Below, piece by piece: positions 1 to 6,892 of a DNA stretch of 64,000 nucleotides (within the stretch, counting starts at the first letter, position 1; each line of letters begins with the position of its first letter). The position numbers were made by a program, and so were the translations under genes. This stretch comes from Hyphomicrobium_A sp964493785. GTDB lineage: Bacteria > Pseudomonadota > Alphaproteobacteria > Rhizobiales > Hyphomicrobiaceae. Below the pieces are notes generated by a model. The model had not been told where the DNA came from and did no database searches. It saw nothing but the letters and a program-made list of their open reading frames with translations. The stretch lies in contig CAZBPM010000017.1 in the NCBI GenBank assembly GCA_964493785.1, positions 1 to 64,000 on the forward strand, given 5' to 3'.

Positions 1-216
1 AGATGGCGGGCAATAGACGGGTGGCGGCGACCCGCCTTGGGAATACCTCTGGTTCGTGACGCGCGAAGTATTGGAGACTGATCGCAGCGAATAGGGCGGA
101 TCGCGCGGGCGAGCTTCCTGACGTTGTACGAGAAGCGGGCGGCTGTTGGGCGCCGAACACGCGGTGACGGCGCTAGCCGGTGCCGACACGGAATTCGAAA
201 AAACTCGGAGACTTTG
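1..216. other. Unresolved left edge, upstream of the GTA protease gene
   Basis: All three forward frames are closed by stop codons at about 14-16, 57-59 and 79-81. The last codons of an upstream gene, by GTA order the portal protein, may lie here, but too little is present to identify it. No complete gene is seen. The last 15 bases carry a GGAG ribosome-binding site (207-210) for the next gene. Confidence 0.3.
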
Positions 217-939
217 ATGCTGGCAACTGCAGGCGCCCGGCAGGGTAGCGCGCGCGTCGGTGCACGCGCCCATGAGGTGAAGTTCATGGCGCTCGACCTC
301 AAGAGCGTGGAGGTGGACGGCAGCTTCGAAGGCTATGCCAGCGTGTTCGACCGCGAGGACCTGGCGGGCGACGTGGTGATGCCGGGTGCGTTCGCCGACA
401 GTCTCAAGGCGCGCGGCACCGCCGGGATCAAGCTGCTGTTCCAGCACGACGCGAACCAGCCGATCGGCTTTTGGACGACGCTGCGTGAGGACGCGCGCGG
501 GCTCTACGCGCAAGGGAGGCTGATGCCGGAGGTGGCAAAGGCGCGCGAGGTGCACGCGTTGATGCGGGCGGGTGCGCTCGATGGTTTGTCGATCGGTTTT
601 CGCACCGTACGGGGGCGGCGCGATCGCGCGTCGGGCCTCAGGCGGCTGGAGAAAATCGATCTGTGGGAGATTTCGGTCGTCACGTTTCCGCTGCTGCCGG
701 AGGCGCGGATCGCGGCGGTGAAGGCTTCGCCGTTCTCGGGCGCGCTGCCGACCGAGCGGGAATTCGAACGCTGGCTCACGCGGGATGCTGGGCTGAAGCG
801 GAGCGAAGCGCGTGCCCTGATGGGCTCGGGCTTCAAAGGTCTCAAGGCCCTGCGGGATGCGGGCAGGCACCACACCGAGGAGGCTCACCTGGCTGAGCGG
901 ATGCGCGCGGCTGCGGCCTCTCTCAATTCCAACGCGTAG
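217..939 (+). CDS. GTA/HK97-family prohead protease (RcGTA g4-like)
   Basis: Serine protease of the HK97 prohead (U35) family. It trims the capsid protein during head assembly. The core begins near residue 24 (ALDLKSVEVDGSFEGYASVF) and includes the family's LLFQHD segment, with the catalytic-type His, and the DGLSIGFR segment with the nucleophile-type Ser. A charged C-terminal tail follows the core. I chose ATG 217 because GGAG lies six bases upstream and because homologues carry residues ahead of the ALDLKS segment. ATG 286, behind GAGGTGAAG, is an alternative, and the frame is open back to a TTG at 124. It sits directly before the capsid gene, as in GTAs. Confidence 0.9.
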   Translation: MLATAGARQGSARVGARAHEVKFMALDLKSVEVDGSFEGYASVFDREDLAGDVVMPGAFADSLKARGTAGIKLLFQHDANQPIGFWTTLREDARGLYAQGRLMPEVAKAREVHALMRAGALDGLSIGFRTVRGRRDRASGLRRLEKIDLWEISVVTFPLLPEARIAAVKASPFSGALPTEREFERWLTRDAGLKRSEARALMGSGFKGLKALRDAGRHHTEEAHLAERMRAAAASLNSNA

Positions 940-957
940 AGTAAAGGCAAGGTACCC

Positions 958-2190
958 ATGTCGGAACTGGAGACGAAGGCGGGCGGCGGAAACGTCGGCG
1001 CGGCCTTCGATGATTTCATGCGCGCCTTCGAGGCGTTCAAGGAGACGAACGACGAGCGCCTCTATAGTCTCGAGCGGCGCTCGGCTGCCGATCCGCTGAT
1101 CGAGGAGAAGCTCAGCCGTATCGACCGAGCGCTCGACGAACATCGGCGCGTGGTCGATGACCTGGCGCTCAAGTCAGCGCGTCCTGCCATCGGCGGGGCG
1201 GCGCCGCGGACCGGCGCATCGCTCGCACACAAGTCGGCATTCGACACCTACGTGCGCCGGGGTGACGTCGGCGCGCTGCGCGATATCGAGCGCAAGGCGT
1301 TGTCCGCTGGCTCGGATCCGGACGGCGGCTACCTGGTGCCGGACGAGACGGAGCGCACGGTCAATAGGGCGCTGCGCGATATCTCTCCCATTCGCGCCAT
1401 CGCCGGGATCCGGCAGGTGTCGGGCTCGGTCTACAAGCGGCCGTTCTCGATCTCGGGGCCGGTGACAGGCTGGGTGGCGGAGACGGCGTCACGCACGCAG
1501 ACCAACGCACCAACGCTGGATGAGCTGTCGTTCCCGACGACCGAGCTCTACGCGATGCCGGCGGCGACCTCGTCGCTGCTCGACGACAGCGCCGTCAACA
1601 TCGACGAGTGGCTGGCGGACGAGGTGCGCGTCGCGTTCGCCCAGCAGGAGGGCACGGCGTTCGTTACCGGCAACGGCACGAACAAGCCGAAGGGCTTCCT
1701 CGCCTACAACACGATCGCGAATGCGTCGTGGGAGTGGGGCAAGCTGGGTCATCTCCTGACGGGAACGGATGGTGCGTTCCCCGCGTCGGATCCGGCGGAC
1801 AAGCTCATCGACCTCATCTACTCGCTGAAGGCCGGCTACCGCGCCAACGCGCACTTCGTGCTCAACCGCGCGACGCTGTCGGTGATCCGCAAGATGAAGG
1901 ACGGCGACGACAACTATCTCTGGCAGCCGTCGGGCTCGCCGGGGGAAGCGTCGACGCTGCTGGGCTATCCGGTAGCGGAATCGGAAGACATGCCGAACAT
2001 GGCGGCGGACAGCCTGTCGGTTGCGTTCGGCGATTTCCGCCGCGGCTACCTCATCGTCGATCGCGTCGGCATTCGCGTACTGCGCGATCCCTATTCGGCG
2101 AAGCCGTACGTGCTGTTCTACACGACCAAGCGTGTCGGTGGCGGCGTGGCGGACTTCGAGGCGATCAAGCTGCTGAAGTTCGGGGATTGA
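958..2190 (+). CDS. Major capsid protein, HK97 family (RcGTA g5-like)
   Basis: 410-residue shell protein of the GTA head. The first 100 or so residues are charged and helical (ERLYSLERRS, IDRALDEHRR), like the delta/scaffold region removed by the prohead protease. The HK97 fold follows, with the typical segments SAGSDPDGGYLVPDE, FVTGNGTNKPKGFL and AFGDFRRGYLIVDR. The length is normal for the family. The gene starts 18 bases after the protease stop, behind an AAGGCAAGG stretch. It is followed by a 424-base non-coding break, which is unusual in this otherwise tightly packed cluster. Confidence 0.95.
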   Translation: MSELETKAGGGNVGAAFDDFMRAFEAFKETNDERLYSLERRSAADPLIEEKLSRIDRALDEHRRVVDDLALKSARPAIGGAAPRTGASLAHKSAFDTYVRRGDVGALRDIERKALSAGSDPDGGYLVPDETERTVNRALRDISPIRAIAGIRQVSGSVYKRPFSISGPVTGWVAETASRTQTNAPTLDELSFPTTELYAMPAATSSLLDDSAVNIDEWLADEVRVAFAQQEGTAFVTGNGTNKPKGFLAYNTIANASWEWGKLGHLLTGTDGAFPASDPADKLIDLIYSLKAGYRANAHFVLNRATLSVIRKMKDGDDNYLWQPSGSPGEASTLLGYPVAESEDMPNMAADSLSVAFGDFRRGYLIVDRVGIRVLRDPYSAKPYVLFYTTKRVGGGVADFEAIKLLKFGD

Positions 2191-2330
2191 GTTTGGTTCG
2201 CTCACGCTGCTGATCCTCGCGGCTGTGCCGCGACGGCAGCTCCGCGGGGGCGCGCATTCGCGCGGGTCGCTTTGCTCCCACCGCTGCTTTGCAGCGGTAG
2301 GGGCGTTCGCTCGTGCTGGATCACGCTCTG

Positions 2331-2357
2331 CCTTTCCCCATGAAGAATGGGGAGAGG
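2331..2357. repeat. REP-like palindrome, copy 1 (CTTTCCCCAT/ATGGGGAGAG)
   Basis: Inverted repeat with arms 2331-2341 and 2347-2357 and one G-T pair. The same motif, with a perfect 13-bp stem, recurs at 4611-4642 in the other large gap of the GTA cluster. This suggests a dispersed palindromic intergenic element. Confidence 0.6.
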
Positions 2358-2398
2358 GAATAGTTTGGCGTCGCGGTTCCCCTGCCGCGAGGTCGAAG

Positions 2399-2432
2399 CG
2401 GGGCCGCCGTTGTCCCCCTGGCGGCGGCCCCG
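2399..2432. terminator. Strong GC hairpin between capsid and adaptor genes
   Basis: Perfect 10-bp stem CGGGGCCGCC (2399-2408) with GGCGGCCCCG (2423-2432) and a 14-base loop. The downstream flank TTGTTTCG has a few T residues but no full T-run. It could attenuate transcription past the abundant capsid mRNA or protect its 3' end. It could also simply be part of the repeat. Confidence 0.45.
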
Positions 2433-2614
2433 TTGTTTCGCTCACGCTGGCTGATCCGCGCTGACGCGCGGGCCAGCTCCGCGGGGGCGCGCATTCACGC
2501 GGGTCGCTTTGCTGCTTGCGCGTCTTCGACACGACGCTCCCCGGCTGCGCTGCAGCCGAAGAGTTCGTCTCGCGCTGGGCGGCGCCGAGATCGCAATCAA
2601 CAGATAGGATTGAC

Positions 2615-3187
2615 ATGGCACTGGTGCTGACCGGTGCGCCTGCCTTGGAGCCGGTGACGGTTGCCGAGGCGAAGGCGCATTTGCGTGTGGCCGACGAGGC
2701 GGAGGACGCGCTGATCGCGAGTCTCATCCTGACGTCGCGCCTGCATATAGAGGCAGCGCTGGGCCTGGCGCTGATGACGCAGAGCTGGCGGCTGCAGCTT
2801 GATAGGTGGCCGCAAAAGCCGGTGGTGGAACTGCCGATCGGTCCGCTGCAATCGGTGGACGAGGTGCGTGTCATCTCCTCATCCGGCCAAGCGAGCGTGG
2901 TTGCGGCGAACCAGTATCTCGTCGACGTCGCGAGCAAGCCGCCGCGACTGGTGCTACGTGGGCCGTTGCCGCTGCCGGGCCGACCGGCTGCGGGCATCGA
3001 GATCGATTTTACTGCCGGGTTCGGTGATGCCGCCGCCGACGTGCCAGCTCCGATCCATCAGGCGTTGCTGTTGCTCGTCGCGCATTGGCATGAGCATCGC
3101 GATCCGATCGAGATCGGCAGCGCGGAGATGACGATCCCGGCTGCCGTGTCCAGCCTGCTGCTGCCGTTCAAGGTGGTGCGGCTGTGA
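2615..3187 (+). CDS. Head-tail connector/adaptor, gp6 / phiE125 gp8 family (RcGTA g6-like)
   Basis: 190-residue adaptor that joins the portal ring to the stopper in GTA and HK97-type heads. The N-terminus has the pattern PVTVAEAKAHLRV and then DALIASLILTSRLHIEAALGL, characteristic of the gp6-like helical family. ATG 2615 follows a weak AGGAT. The reading frame extends upstream through repeat-like sequence that does not look coding. The stop TGA (3185-3187) overlaps the GTG start of the next gene, which indicates translational coupling. Confidence 0.85.
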   Translation: MALVLTGAPALEPVTVAEAKAHLRVADEAEDALIASLILTSRLHIEAALGLALMTQSWRLQLDRWPQKPVVELPIGPLQSVDEVRVISSSGQASVVAANQYLVDVASKPPRLVLRGPLPLPGRPAAGIEIDFTAGFGDAAADVPAPIHQALLLLVAHWHEHRDPIEIGSAEMTIPAAVSSLLLPFKVVRL

Positions 3188-3516
3188 GCGATGACATCCA
3201 TATCGGCCAGCTGCGAGAACGGCTGACGCTCCAAGCGGCGTCGCGGTCGGGCGACGGCGGCGGCGGCTCGACCGTGACGTGGGTGGATGTCGCCAGCATT
3301 TGGGCCAGGGTCACGCCGCGCGGGGGCGGAGAGAGCGTTTCGCTCGATCGCACGGCGGGCAGAGTGGGCCATGAGGTCGTGATCCGCTACCGGGACGACA
3401 TTGTGCCAGCAATGCGTTTCGTGCTCGGGGCGCGTGTCCTCGACATCAAGTCGGCGTGCGACGTCGACGGCCGGCGACAGTGGCTGCGGTGCCTGGTCGA
3501 GGAGAAGGATCTGTGA
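3184..3516 (+). CDS. Phage head closure / stopper protein (RcGTA g7-like)
   Basis: 110-residue head-tail adaptor of the SPP1 gp16 / HK97 gp7 type. The N-terminal IGQLRERLTLQAASR and the central VTWVDVASIWARVTPRGGGE are family hallmarks, as is VIRYRDDI near the C-terminus. The GTG start overlaps the stop of the adaptor gene (GTGA). Its own stop overlaps another GTG in the same arrangement. Confidence 0.85.
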   Translation: MSDDIHIGQLRERLTLQAASRSGDGGGGSTVTWVDVASIWARVTPRGGGESVSLDRTAGRVGHEVVIRYRDDIVPAMRFVLGARVLDIKSACDVDGRRQWLRCLVEEKDL

Positions 3517-3734
3517 AGATTTCGGTCAGGACGACGCCGCTTGCAACGGCGAGGATCGTTGCGCGCGTCAATGACATGCTGATTGCACGCGTGCGGGCCA
3601 AGGAAGGCGCGCGATTTGATGGAGCCGAGGTGAGCGATGGCGAACGCGAGTTGGGCGTTGCAGCAGGCGATCTACGCGAGCCTGACGAGCGACAGCGCGC
3701 TGGTGGCGCTGCTCGGCGGAGCACGCGTCTATGA
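3513..3734 (+). CDS. Small overlapping ORF of unknown status (74 aa), possible gp10-type remnant
   Basis: GTG 3513 overlaps the stopper stop codon (GTGA), exactly as at the previous junction, and has GGAGAAGG about five bases upstream. Translation initiation here is therefore plausible. The first 48 residues look protein-like (VKISVRTTPLATARIVARVN). The last third overlaps the tail terminator gene in another frame by 98 bases and is probably not selected. In many tailed phages an HK97 gp10-family gene lies at this position, so this may be its degraded start or a leader peptide. I do not recognise the product. Confidence 0.35.
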   Translation: MKISVRTTPLATARIVARVNDMLIARVRAKEGARFDGAEVSDGERELGVAAGDLREPDERQRAGGAARRSTRL

Positions 3735-4050
3735 CGATGTGCCGGACCGCAAAGCGTTTCCGTATGTGACGTTCGCGCGTGCGGGCGAGCGGGATTGGAG
3801 CACGGCGAGCGACACGGGCGCGGAGCATTCAGTTGCGCTGCACGTCTGGTCGCGCGGGGCCGGGCGGCAGGAAGCGCTGGCGATCATTCAGGCGTTGCGC
3901 GTGTGCCTGCACGATGCAGCGCTCGAGCTTTCGGGATATCGGCTGGTGAACCTCAGACACGAGACGTCGGACGTCCGGCGCGATGTGGACGGCGAGACGT
4001 TTCAGGGCATCGTGCGATTTCGTGCGGTGACGGAAGTGGAGAGCGCGTAG
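3637..4050 (+). CDS. Tail terminator, DUF3168 family (RcGTA g8-like)
   Basis: 137-residue protein expected to cap the tail tube at the head interface. Family features are LQQAIYASLTSDSALVALLG at the start, then VYDDVPDRKAFPYVTF, and a conserved LHVWSR strand. ATG 3637 follows GAGGTGAG with good spacing. A 70-base gap then leads to the tail tube gene. Confidence 0.85.
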   Translation: MANASWALQQAIYASLTSDSALVALLGGARVYDDVPDRKAFPYVTFARAGERDWSTASDTGAEHSVALHVWSRGAGRQEALAIIQALRVCLHDAALELSGYRLVNLRHETSDVRRDVDGETFQGIVRFRAVTEVESA

Positions 4051-4120
4051 GGAGCGGCGAGTAGGCGCAATCTGTGGCCTCTACTCACCCTTCGATTTTC
4101 GCTCATTTTAGGAGCTGTAG

Positions 4121-4534
4121 ATGGCGGCACAAAAGGGCAAGGACCTTCTGTTGAAGGTGGACAGCAACGGCAGCGGCTCGTTCACGACCATTGCGGGACT
4201 GCGGACCCGCACGCTCGCATTCAACGCGGAGTCTGTGGACGTGACCCATGCCGAGAGCGCGGGGCAGTGGCGCGAACTGCTGGCCGGTGCGGGCGTGAAG
4301 TCGGCGCGGCTGACGGGCGCCGGCATTTTCAAGGATGCATCCTCGGACGAGATCGTGCGCGGCTATGTTTTCAACGGCACGATCCGCGACTGGCAGGTGG
4401 TCATCCCGGACTTCGGCACTGTTGAAGGCGCATTTCATATCGGGTCGTTCGAGTTGACCGGGCGGCACGACGGCGAGGTAGCGTTCGAGATCGCGCTCGA
4501 GTCGGCTGGCGAGCTGACGTTCGCGGCGATTTAA
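4121..4534 (+). CDS. Major tail (tube) protein, TP901-1 family (RcGTA g9-like)
   Basis: 137 residues, the usual length for GTA tail tube subunits. It begins with MAAQKGKDLLLKVDSNGSGS and contains LRTRTLAFNAESVDVTH and WRELLAGAG, typical of TP901-1-type tube proteins. GGAG at 4111-4114 lies six bases before the ATG. The non-coding region after it holds a palindrome and the cargo gene ynfA before the tail genes resume. Confidence 0.9.
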   Translation: MAAQKGKDLLLKVDSNGSGSFTTIAGLRTRTLAFNAESVDVTHAESAGQWRELLAGAGVKSARLTGAGIFKDASSDEIVRGYVFNGTIRDWQVVIPDFGTVEGAFHIGSFELTGRHDGEVAFEIALESAGELTFAAI

Positions 4535-4610
4535 TCCCTTCCCCAGACGCCGGGGCGGGGCTTGAGTGGCAGATACTGGTTGCAGCGCTGGCAGCTGCCC
4601 CTCACCCTAA

Positions 4611-4642
4611 CCCTCTCCCCATTGAGAGGAATGGGGAGAGGG
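4611..4642. repeat. REP-like palindrome, copy 2 (13-bp perfect stem)
   Basis: CCCTCTCCCCATT (4611-4623) pairs perfectly with AATGGGGAGAGGG (4630-4642) around a 6-base loop. It is the same motif as at 2331-2357. It lies immediately upstream of the ynfA ribosome-binding site and might act as a terminator or mRNA boundary for the tail tube transcript. Confidence 0.7.
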
Positions 4643-4660
4643 CATTACAGGGGAATGCAA

Positions 4661-4987
4661 ATGACAACGCTCGCCATTTACGCCGCTGCGGCGATTGCCG
4701 AGATCGCGGGGTGCTTTGCGCTCTGGGCGGTCGCACGGCTGAATGCGTCGATGCTGTGGCTGGTGCCGGGTGTGGCGAGTCTCGTGCTGTTCGCGTGGCT
4801 GCTGACGCGGGTCGATGTCGAGTTCGCGGGGCGGGCATATGCCGTGTATGGCGGCATCTACATCGCGGCGTCGCTTGTTTGGCTCTGGTCGGTCGAAGGG
4901 CGGATGCCCGACAGGTGGGACGTGCTGGGTGCGGCGATCTGCATCGCGGGCGCAATGGTGATCCTCTACGCACCTCGCGGGGCGTAG
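4661..4987 (+). CDS. ynfA: YnfA / UPF0060 family inner-membrane protein, cargo gene inside the GTA cluster
   Basis: 108 residues, exactly the family length, with four hydrophobic helices. Conserved parts include ETAG-like AAAIAEIAGCFALWAV, GRAYAVYGGIYIAASLVWLW and the C-terminal DVLGAAICIAGAMVIL. YnfA proteins belong to the small multidrug resistance-like membrane proteins, and drug export has been proposed for some. ATG 4661 is preceded by AGGGGA; ATG 4655 would add two residues. It has no role in known GTA particles. Palindromic repeats flank it on both sides (4611-4642 and 5000-5022), which suggests insertion between the tail tube and tail chaperone genes. Confidence 0.9.
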   Translation: MTTLAIYAAAAIAEIAGCFALWAVARLNASMLWLVPGVASLVLFAWLLTRVDVEFAGRAYAVYGGIYIAASLVWLWSVEGRMPDRWDVLGAAICIAGAMVILYAPRGA

Positions 4988-4999
4988 CGCCGCGGGGTC

Positions 5000-5022
5000 A
5001 TCCCGGCACTCGTTGCCGGGAT
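5000..5022. repeat. Palindromic repeat, ATCCCGGCA/TGCCGGGAT hairpin
   Basis: Nine-base perfect stem with loop CTCGT, just after the ynfA stop codon. It resembles dispersed intergenic palindromes of Hyphomicrobiales that read TCATCCCGGC. A second, weaker stem (CCTCGGGC at 5063-5070 with GCCCCCGG from 5073) follows before the next gene. Confidence 0.6.
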
Positions 5023-5103
5023 ACCGCCCTCCAAAACATGAGAGCTGCGCTGAAAGATGGATCCTCGGGCAAGCCCCCGGGGTGACAGTTGCTGGAGTAT
5101 TGA

Positions 5104-5475
5104 ATGGCCAATCAACATCGCGGCGAGATCGACGCCGTGCTCGACGGCAAGTCGTTCCGGCTCTGCCTGACGCTCGGTGCGCTGGCGGAACTCGAGGCGG
5201 CATTTGGCGATGAGGATATGCTGGCGCTGGCACAGCGGTTTGGCGGCGGCCGGCTGTCGGCGCGCGATTGCGTGCGGATCATTGGAGCGGGGCTGCGCGG
5301 CGCTGGATACGAGATCGGCGACGACGCGGTGCGGGTTATGCGCGCGGAGAACGGTGCTGCGGGTTACGTCGATATCGTGGCGCGGCTGCTGAGGGCAACT
5401 TTCGGCGATGACGCGGATGGACGGCGTGCCTCTGCGGAGGAGCCTTCCACCGGCCCTTTCCCTGGGACGACGTGA
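5104..5475 (+). CDS. GTA tail assembly chaperone, GTA-gp10 family (RcGTA g10-like)
   Basis: 123-residue protein of the family expected to work as a tail assembly chaperone with the tape measure. The typical segments are LDGKSFRLCLTLGALAELEAAFG, LSARDCVRIIGAGLRGAG and VDIVARLLRATFG. GGAG lies about six bases before ATG 5104. The last seven codons include an in-phase -1 slippery heptamer (5454-5460) that would fuse this protein to the next frame. The stop TGA shares one base with the next ATG. Confidence 0.85.
   Translation: MANQHRGEIDAVLDGKSFRLCLTLGALAELEAAFGDEDMLALAQRFGGGRLSARDCVRIIGAGLRGAGYEIGDDAVRVMRAENGAAGYVDIVARLLRATFGDDADGRRASAEEPSTGPFPGTT
5454..5460 (+). promoter_or_regulatory. Candidate -1 ribosomal frameshift site (C CCT TTC)
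   Basis: The heptamer CCCTTTC reads C CCT TTC in the g10 frame, so it fits the X XXY YYZ pattern in the right phase. After a -1 slip the codons are CCC TTT and translation continues as P-W-D-D-V-M into the downstream frame. That frame is open from 5412 to 5639. The product would be a fusion of about 178 residues, like the lambda G-GT tail chaperone pair. This is a prediction from sequence only. Confidence 0.5.
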
Positions 5476-5639
5476 TGGCGGCGGGCTTCGGCCTACTCGG
5501 ACTCACGCCCGCTGCGTTCTGGGCCATGACGCCGCGCGAGCTGTCGGCGGCATTGCGCGGACGGCTTGGGCCATCAACCGCGTCGCCGCCGAGCCGAGGC
5601 GACATTGCCGCGATGATGCGCCGCTTCCCCGACAAGTGA
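5475..5639 (+). CDS. Phage tail assembly chaperone T-like domain, TIGR02216 type (g10.1)
   Basis: 54 residues from ATG 5475: GFGLLGLTPAAFWAMTPREL, then RGDIAAMMRRFPDK. The FW-x-MTPREL core and RFP end are recognisable features of this short family. The in-frame codons just upstream (F-P-W-D-D) resemble the N-terminus of family members but have no start codon before GTG 5472. No clear ribosome-binding site precedes ATG 5475. Expression as a -1 frameshift extension of g10 would explain both points. Independent initiation at the TGATG overlap is the alternative. Confidence 0.75.
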   Translation: MAAGFGLLGLTPAAFWAMTPRELSAALRGRLGPSTASPPSRGDIAAMMRRFPDK

Positions 5640-5646
5640 GGACGTG

Positions 5647-6240
5647 ATGGCAGAGTGGAACGATCCCGTCGACCGGATGACAGTCGCGGTCGAGGCGGAC
5701 ACGACGCAGTTTCAACAGCAGCTTGCCGACGCGTCGCGGCTGGGGCGCCAGTTTGGCAGCCAGCTCAGTACTGCGTTCGATGGCATTGCGATCAAGGGCA
5801 AGGGCGTCAGCTATGTGCTGCGCTCGCTGGCGCTCAACCTGTCGCAGATCGCGCTCAAGGCGGCGCTGCGGCCGCTGACCGATTCCATCGGCGGCGCCGT
5901 TGCGGGATTGCTGGGTGGCGGACTGGCTTTTGCAAAGGGCGGCGTGATCCAGCAGCAGCTTCCGGTTCCGTTCGCGTCGGGCGGCGTGATTGCGAGCCCG
6001 ATGACGTTTCCATTGGCCGGCGGGCGCATGGGGCTCGCCGGCGAGCGCGGCGCTGAGGCGATCATGCCGCTGACGCGCGGGCCGGACGGGCGGCTGGGCG
6101 TTGCGGCGCAGGGTGGCGGCGACGGCGTCGCCATCACGTTCAATGTTACGACGCCGGATGCTGAGAGCTTCCGCCGCTCGGAGGGGCAAGTCGCTGCAAT
6201 GGTGGCGCGGGCGGTGGCGCTGGGTCAGCGCAACCTTTGA
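5647..6240 (+). CDS. Short tail tape measure protein (RcGTA g11-like)
   Basis: 197 residues, small for a phage tape measure but close to the size found in GTAs, which have short tails. The N-terminal third is helical. The middle has the glycine-rich hydrophobic stretch IGGAVAGLLGGGLAFAKGG. The C-terminal part carries FASGGVIASPMTF and the characteristic GLAGERGAEAIMPLTRGPDGRLGV box shared by tape measure C-termini. ATG 5647 lies eight bases after the g10.1 stop; GTG 5644 is an alternative. Confidence 0.85.
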   Translation: MAEWNDPVDRMTVAVEADTTQFQQQLADASRLGRQFGSQLSTAFDGIAIKGKGVSYVLRSLALNLSQIALKAALRPLTDSIGGAVAGLLGGGLAFAKGGVIQQQLPVPFASGGVIASPMTFPLAGGRMGLAGERGAEAIMPLTRGPDGRLGVAAQGGGDGVAITFNVTTPDAESFRRSEGQVAAMVARAVALGQRNL

Positions 6241-6253
6241 TGGAGATCGCGAC

Positions 6254-6892
6254 ATGAATTTTCATGAGATCCGATTTCCGACGGACATCTCGCGGGGTGC
6301 GCAGGGCGGGCCGGAGCGGCGCACGGATGTGGTCGTGCTGGGATCGGGATTCGAAGAGCGCAATGCGCGCTGGGCGGATTCGCGGCGATCCTACAACGCG
6401 GGATACGGCATCAAATCGCTCGATGATCTCAACGCAGTGATCGCGTTCTTCGAGGAGCGACGTGGGCGTCTCTATGGTTTCCGGTGGCGCGATCATGTCG
6501 ACTGGAAATCGTGTCTGCCCGGTGGAGATGTCGCGCCGCTCGACCAGGTCATCGGCACGGGCGACGGCGAGCGCGTCGCGTTCCAGCTCTCGAAGACATA
6601 TGGCGGCGCTTATGCGCCGTGGCAGCGGACGATCAGCAAGCCGGTTGCGGGAAGCGTGCGGGTTGCCGTGGATGGCGCCGAGGTGGAGGAGGGCACGGCG
6701 TTCGTCGTCAACGCGGCCAGCGGCGTCGTCACGTTCCAGCCAGGTCATGTGCCCGCTGCGGACGCACCGATCACCGCCGGTTTTGCGTTCGACGTTCCGG
6801 CACGGTTCGATACCGACCGCTTGGAGATCAACCTGCAGGGCTTCCGCCACGGAGCCATTCCGCAAATTCCGATCATCGAGGTGCGCCTATGA
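6254..6892 (+). CDS. Distal tail protein, DUF2460 / TIGR02217 (RcGTA g12-like)
   Basis: 212 residues. The start FHEIRFPTDISRGAQGGPER and the following VVVLGSGFEERNARWADSRR are highly characteristic of the GTA g12 family, as is FFEERRGRLYGFRWRDHVDW. The product is expected at the tail tip, between the tube and the hub. ATG 6254 lies 13 bases after the tape measure stop, with GGAGATCG upstream. The stop overlaps the next start (ATGA). Confidence 0.92.
   Translation: MNFHEIRFPTDISRGAQGGPERRTDVVVLGSGFEERNARWADSRRSYNAGYGIKSLDDLNAVIAFFEERRGRLYGFRWRDHVDWKSCLPGGDVAPLDQVIGTGDGERVAFQLSKTYGGAYAPWQRTISKPVAGSVRVAVDGAEVEEGTAFVVNAASGVVTFQPGHVPAADAPITAGFAFDVPARFDTDRLEINLQGFRHGAIPQIPIIEVRL

Larger units (their letters stand above)
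2196..2513. repeat. Direct-repeat pair of about 80 bp in the break after the capsid gene
   Basis: The non-coding stretch 2191-2614 carries two imperfect copies of an 80-base unit at 2196-2276 and 2436-2513, about 240 bases apart. The last 40 bases (2237-2276 and 2474-2513) match at 39 of 40 positions. Both copies begin with TTCGCTCACGCTG. Between them lie two palindromes, annotated separately. No credible gene is seen in the stretch. It separates the head genes protease-capsid from the adaptor gene. Confidence 0.7.

Noticed and set aside
5408..5647. 79-codon frame overlapping the end of g10 and all of g10.1
   Set aside because: Its translation has no recognisable features, while the frame ending at 5639 carries the clear FWAMTPREL family core.
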